A DNA stretch of 64,000 bases, taken from contig CAWEXB010000012.1 of assembly GCA_963812915.1 (NCBI GenBank), positions 1 through 64,000 on the forward strand. Direction: 5' to 3'. The position numbers and the translations under genes were made by a program. Below are positions 60,942 through 64,000 of the stretch, in pieces. The stretch comes from JACVRW01 sp963812915 (GTDB lineage: Bacteria; Actinomycetota; Thermoleophilia; Solirubrobacterales; Thermoleophilaceae). The notes below the pieces were generated by a model. The model was not told the origin of the DNA. It saw nothing but the letters and a program-made list of their open reading frames with translations, and ran no database searches. The stretch's first letter is position 1, and each line of letters starts with the position of its first letter.

Positions 60942-61004
60942 CCACCGCGCCTTCGCCGCGCGGACGCCGCCTCCTGCTGGTTATGCGAGAGAGGCGGGCG
61001 AGTC

Positions 61005-62279
61005 CTAGGCCCGGAAGGCCGCCCGGCCCGGATAGGACGCGTCCGCCCCGAGCGCCTCCTCGATGCGCAGGAGCTGGTTGTACTTCGCGACGCGGTCCGA
61101 GCGCGAGGGGGCTCCCGTCTTGATCTGACCGCACCCCGTGGCCACCGCGAGGTCGGCGATCGTGGTGTCCTCCGTCTCGCCGGAGCGGTGGGACATGACC
61201 GCCGTGTAGCCGGCTTCCTGAGCCGTGCGAACGGCGTCCAGCGTCTCGGTCAGCGTCCCGATCTGGTTGACCTTCACGAGGATCGAGTTGGCGACCCCGG
61301 AGTCGATTCCGCGACGGAGGCGATCGGTGTTCGTGACGAACAGGTCGTCGCCGACGAGCTGCACGCGGTCGCCAATTCGCTCCGTCAGCGCGTGCCAACC
61401 GTCCCAGTCCTCTTCGTCCATGCCGTCCTCGATCGACACGATCGGGTAGCGGCCCGCCATCTCGGCCCAGTAGTCCGCCATCTCCGCGGGCGAGAGCGTG
61501 CGGCCCTCGTGCTCGAGGACGTAGGCGTCATCGTGGTGAATCTCGCTGGTGGCCGGGTCGAGCGCGATCGCCACGTCCTCGCCGGGCCGGTAGCGGGCGG
61601 CCTCGATGCCCGCCATCAGCGCCTCGAGGGCGGCCTCGTTCGAGGAAAGGTCCGGCGCGAAGCCGCCCTCGTCGCCGACGGCGGTTGCGAGCCCGCGCTC
61701 GTGGAGGGTTCGCTTCAGCGCGTGGAAGATCTCGGCGCCGGTCCGCAGCGCCTCGGAGTAGGAGCCCGCACCCACGGGCACGACCATGAACTCCTGGAAG
61801 TCGACCTTGTTGTCGGCGTGGGCGCCGCCGTTCAGCACGTTCATCATCGGAACCGGCAACACATGGGCGGCCTCGCCGCCCAGGTAGCGCCACAGGGGCA
61901 GCCCCGCCTCGGCGGCGGCCGCCTTGGCGGCCGCCAGCGACACGCCGAGGATCGCGTTGGCGCCGAGCCGGCCCTTGTTGGGCGTGCCGTCGAGGTCGAG
62001 CATCGCGCGGTCGACCGCCTCCTGATCCGCCGCGTCGATCCCCCGAACCGCCTCGGCGAGCTCGGCGTTCACGTTGTGGACGGCCTTCGCGACCCCCTTG
62101 CCGCCCCAGGCGTCTCCCCCGTCGCGCAGCTCGACGGCCTCGAACTCGCCGGTCGACGCGCCCGAGGGGACGGCCGCGCGCCCGGCGGCGCCGGACCGGA
62201 GCACGAGATCGACCTCCACGGTGGGGTTGCCGCGGCTGTCGAGGATCTGCCGCGCGTGAACGAGCTCGATGTCGCTCAC
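61005..62279 (-). CDS. eno: Enolase
   Basis: A complete 424-residue enolase converting 2-phosphoglycerate to phosphoenolpyruvate. Blocks: VHARQILDSRGNPTVEVDLV, GAASTGEFEAVELRDGG-type AVPSGASTGEFEAVELRDGG, PVPMMNVLNGGAHADNKVDF, AVGDEGGFAPDLSSNEAALE, VSIEDGMDEEDWDGWHALTE, QLVGDDLFVTNTDRLRRGID, ILVKVNQIGTLTETLDAV (catalytic Lys) and TAVMSHRSGETEDTTIADLA. All catalytic and Mg ligands are present. The start is a GTG at 62279 and overlaps the mazG stop by 4 bases. Confidence 0.97.
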   Translation of the reverse strand: MSDIELVHARQILDSRGNPTVEVDLVLRSGAAGRAAVPSGASTGEFEAVELRDGGDAWGGKGVAKAVHNVNAELAEAVRGIDAADQEAVDRAMLDLDGTPNKGRLGANAILGVSLAAAKAAAAEAGLPLWRYLGGEAAHVLPVPMMNVLNGGAHADNKVDFQEFMVVPVGAGSYSEALRTGAEIFHALKRTLHERGLATAVGDEGGFAPDLSSNEAALEALMAGIEAARYRPGEDVAIALDPATSEIHHDDAYVLEHEGRTLSPAEMADYWAEMAGRYPIVSIEDGMDEEDWDGWHALTERIGDRVQLVGDDLFVTNTDRLRRGIDSGVANSILVKVNQIGTLTETLDAVRTAQEAGYTAVMSHRSGETEDTTIADLAVATGCGQIKTGAPSRSDRVAKYNQLLRIEEALGADASYPGRAAFRA

Positions 62280-62881
62280 CCTTCCTCCTCTACCCGTTCC
62301 CTGAAACGGTCCGCCGCTCGCCGCAACGCGAGCTCGGGATCGACTCCGGCGTCGATGGCCTCGCGAACGGCCGAGAACAGGCGCTGTCCGGGGTCGTCAC
62401 CGTCCGCATTCCACCGGAAACCGGCGCTCTCCGCCCGCTTTAGCACCTTCTTCGCGTACAGGGTCGAGGGGAGCGTCTCGGGGATCGGCCCGAAGATCTC
62501 GCCGCCCCGCTCCTCCTCGCGCTTGATCTCGTTCCAGTTTCGGACCACGTCGCCCGCGGTCTCGGCCGCCCGTTCGCCGAACACGTGCGGGTGGCGGCGG
62601 ATCAGCTTCGCCCGGCAGTGCTCCGCCACCGTCGCGAGGTCGCCCCGGTCGCGCTCCTCGAGCAGGAGCGCCAGGAAGTAGACCTGGAACAACACGTCGC
62701 CGAGCTCGTCCAACAGCTTGGCGTCGTCGCCCGTATGCGCCGCATCCGCGAGCTCGTACGCCTCCTCGACCGTGTGTGGCACGATCGAGCGCTCGTCCTG
62801 CTCGCGGTCCCAGGGGCATTCCCGCCGCAGCCTTCGCGTGATCTCGTCGAGCCGCAGGAGCGCGGTCGCGAGATCAGTCAT
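62276..62881 (-). CDS. mazG: MazG nucleoside triphosphate pyrophosphohydrolase
   Basis: A 201-residue single MazG domain with RRLRRECPWDREQDERSIVP (CPWD-x-x-Q-like), HTVEEAYELADAAHTGDDAK (E-x3-E), LLDELGDVLFQVYFLALLLE (E-x2-D), AKLIRRHPHVFGERAAETAG and VRNWNEIKREEE. This is the MazG core; it hydrolyses NTPs to NMP and pyrophosphate. The start is 1 base after the foldase stop at 62882 and its end overlaps the eno start. The order foldase-mazG-eno-ftsB is a single strand-tight unit. Confidence 0.93.
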   Translation of the reverse strand: MTDLATALLRLDEITRRLRRECPWDREQDERSIVPHTVEEAYELADAAHTGDDAKLLDELGDVLFQVYFLALLLEERDRGDLATVAEHCRAKLIRRHPHVFGERAAETAGDVVRNWNEIKREEERGGEIFGPIPETLPSTLYAKKVLKRAESAGFRWNADGDDPGQRLFSAVREAIDAGVDPELALRRAADRFRERVEEEG

Positions 62882-64000
62882 CTAGGGCTCTTGGGGAGTC
62901 TGCTGCGAGGGCGCCTCCGGCTGCGGCTGCTGCGGTTGCGGCGGCGCCTGCGGGGCCTGCGGCTGGCCGCCCGGAGGCGCCGCCCGGCGCCGGGCCTGTC
63001 TCCGTCGACTCCTTCGGAGCGTTCTTGCACTCCGCCACCCGGTAGTCATCCGCGCAGTCCGTCTCGTCCTTGTAGTCCTCGCGGAAATCCTTGATGAACT
63101 GGTCGAGAGCCTTCTGCTGGCCCTGCGAGCGGAGCAGGTTCCGGATCGTCTCCTTCGACTCGTCGAGCGTCTGCTGGGAGGCCTCGGTGATCTTGGTCAC
63201 CTCGAAGACCTCCCACCCGAACTGGGTCTTCACCGGGCCCTCGACCTCGCCCTTCTCGGCCGCGAAGATCGCGTCGTCGAGCGCCTTCTCGTTCTGACCC
63301 TGCGAAACCGCGGGCAGCTTCCCGCCCTGGGCCTTGGAGGCCTCGTCGATCGAGTACCGCCTCACGACCTGCCTCCAGCTCTGGCCGTCGTCGAGCGCCC
63401 TCTTGGCCTGCTCGGCCCTGGCCTTCGTCTTGGTCAGGACTACGAGCAGGTCGCGCCGCTCCGGCTGGGCGAACCGCTCCTTGTTCTTGTCGTAGTACTC
63501 CTCGACCTCGGTGTTGGAGACATTCTTCGAGTCCTCGGTGACCTTCTGGGTCAGCTTCTGCTGGAGCTGGTCGAGCCTTACGCGGAAGAGGATGTCCTCC
63601 TCGCTCATGCCGGACTGCTCGAGGAACTGCTGGTACGCCTTGTCGTTCGGGAAGGCCTGCTTCTTCTGGTCCTCGAATGAGCGCGTGATCTGCTTGTCGG
63701 TGACCTTGACGCCCTGCGCTTCGGCCTCCTGCTGCACCCACTCGGCCTGGATCAGGAACTGCATCACCTCGGTCTTCAGCTGGTCGAACTCCTGCTCGCA
63801 CTGCTTCTTGAGCTGGGAGTCGCTCGGCTGCTCCTGGCCCTTGGGCACAGGCTGCTTCTTCTTCGCCGCGACGCACTTCTGGAAGTCGGGCGGGTCCGGG
63901 GCGGCGGTTGCGCCCCCCGGCGATTGCTGGCCGGCCGAGGCAGTGTTCAGCCACTTGTCGAACTCGTCCTCGGTGATGACCGAGTCGCCGACCGTGGCGA
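62882..64000 (-). CDS. SurA/PrsA-like peptidylprolyl isomerase (partial, N-terminus beyond window)
   Basis: The frame is open to the window edge and begins inside ATVGDSVITEDEFDKWLNTA, so the signal peptide lies beyond 64000. The SurA-N-like region reads SQLKKQCEQEFDQLKTEVMQ and LIQAEWVQQEAEAQGVKVTD. The parvulin domain runs YDKNKERFAQPERRDLLVVL to GGKLPAVSQGQNEKALDDAI and KTQFGWEVFEVTKITEASQQ. The C-terminal tail changes frame near 62950: the better frame is Pro/Gln-rich, with PQAPQAPPQPQQPQPEAP and a TAG at 62882. It would fold secreted proteins outside the membrane. Confidence 0.88.

Noticed and set aside
61188..62681. Plus-strand frame of 497 codons opposite eno and mazG
   Set aside because: Antisense shadow of two housekeeping genes.

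Overview
This is a GC-rich actinobacterial window. The housekeeping genes at the right end and several lineage-type families point to class Thermoleophilia (Solirubrobacterales-like): an ECF sigma factor with a long Ala/Pro tail, an amphi-Trp domain gene, a zinc-ribbon rhomboid-like protein with GANG in place of the active-site serine motif, a YbdK-type ligase and CsrA. The lineage is an inference from family recognition, not from a phylogenetic marker.

The layout has three parts. Positions 1-2680 are a left chromosomal flank: a PAP2 phosphatase, a lipid-kinase-like gene, an amphi-Trp remnant, an HTH gene and a terminator. Positions 2684-43798 are a mosaic accessory island. Positions 43789-64000 are the right flank, which starts with the initiator tRNA-fMet gene and continues with ppx/gppA, a TPP enzyme, a SpoIIE phosphatase, an ECF sigma factor, csaA, csrA, ftsB, eno, mazG and a parvulin-type foldase.

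The main structural result is that the island has recognisable attachment sites. The 10-bp 3' end of the tRNA-fMet gene (tagcgggggc) occurs three times: at 2684 (chromosome joined to island), at 36570 (island internal) and at 43789 (island joined to tRNA). The left copy is preceded by a terminator that fits downstream of the tRNA, so the island appears to have separated the tRNA from its own terminator. The internal copy is the centre of a 54-bp near-perfect inverted repeat that looks like a serine-integrase attP. It lies inside the 3' end of a serine recombinase gene. This suggests two elements of about 33.9 kb and 7.2 kb stacked in tandem. Both recombinase genes are now fragments, so the array looks immobilised.

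The island cargo includes an ion channel, three exporter genes or remnants (MFS), secreted alpha/beta hydrolases, and a group II intron placed at the end of a tyrosinase gene. It also includes lipid or steroid-type genes (GMC oxidoreductases, patatin, SRPBCC proteins), an arsR-arsM pair whose arsM is fused to a LuxR HTH fragment, and an aldehyde dehydrogenase-GMC-Rieske operon ending in a truncated sulfatase. An HDAC-like hydrolase, an unrecognised two-gene unit at 39.1-40.8 kb and IS21, IS256 and IS110 debris complete it.

About twenty genes in both the island and the core show single-base frame breaks inside otherwise well-conserved coding sequence. In the core (for example the TPP enzyme, the SpoIIE phosphatase and the foldase C-terminus) these are more likely sequence errors than real pseudogenes. 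In the island the two causes cannot be separated from the sequence alone.
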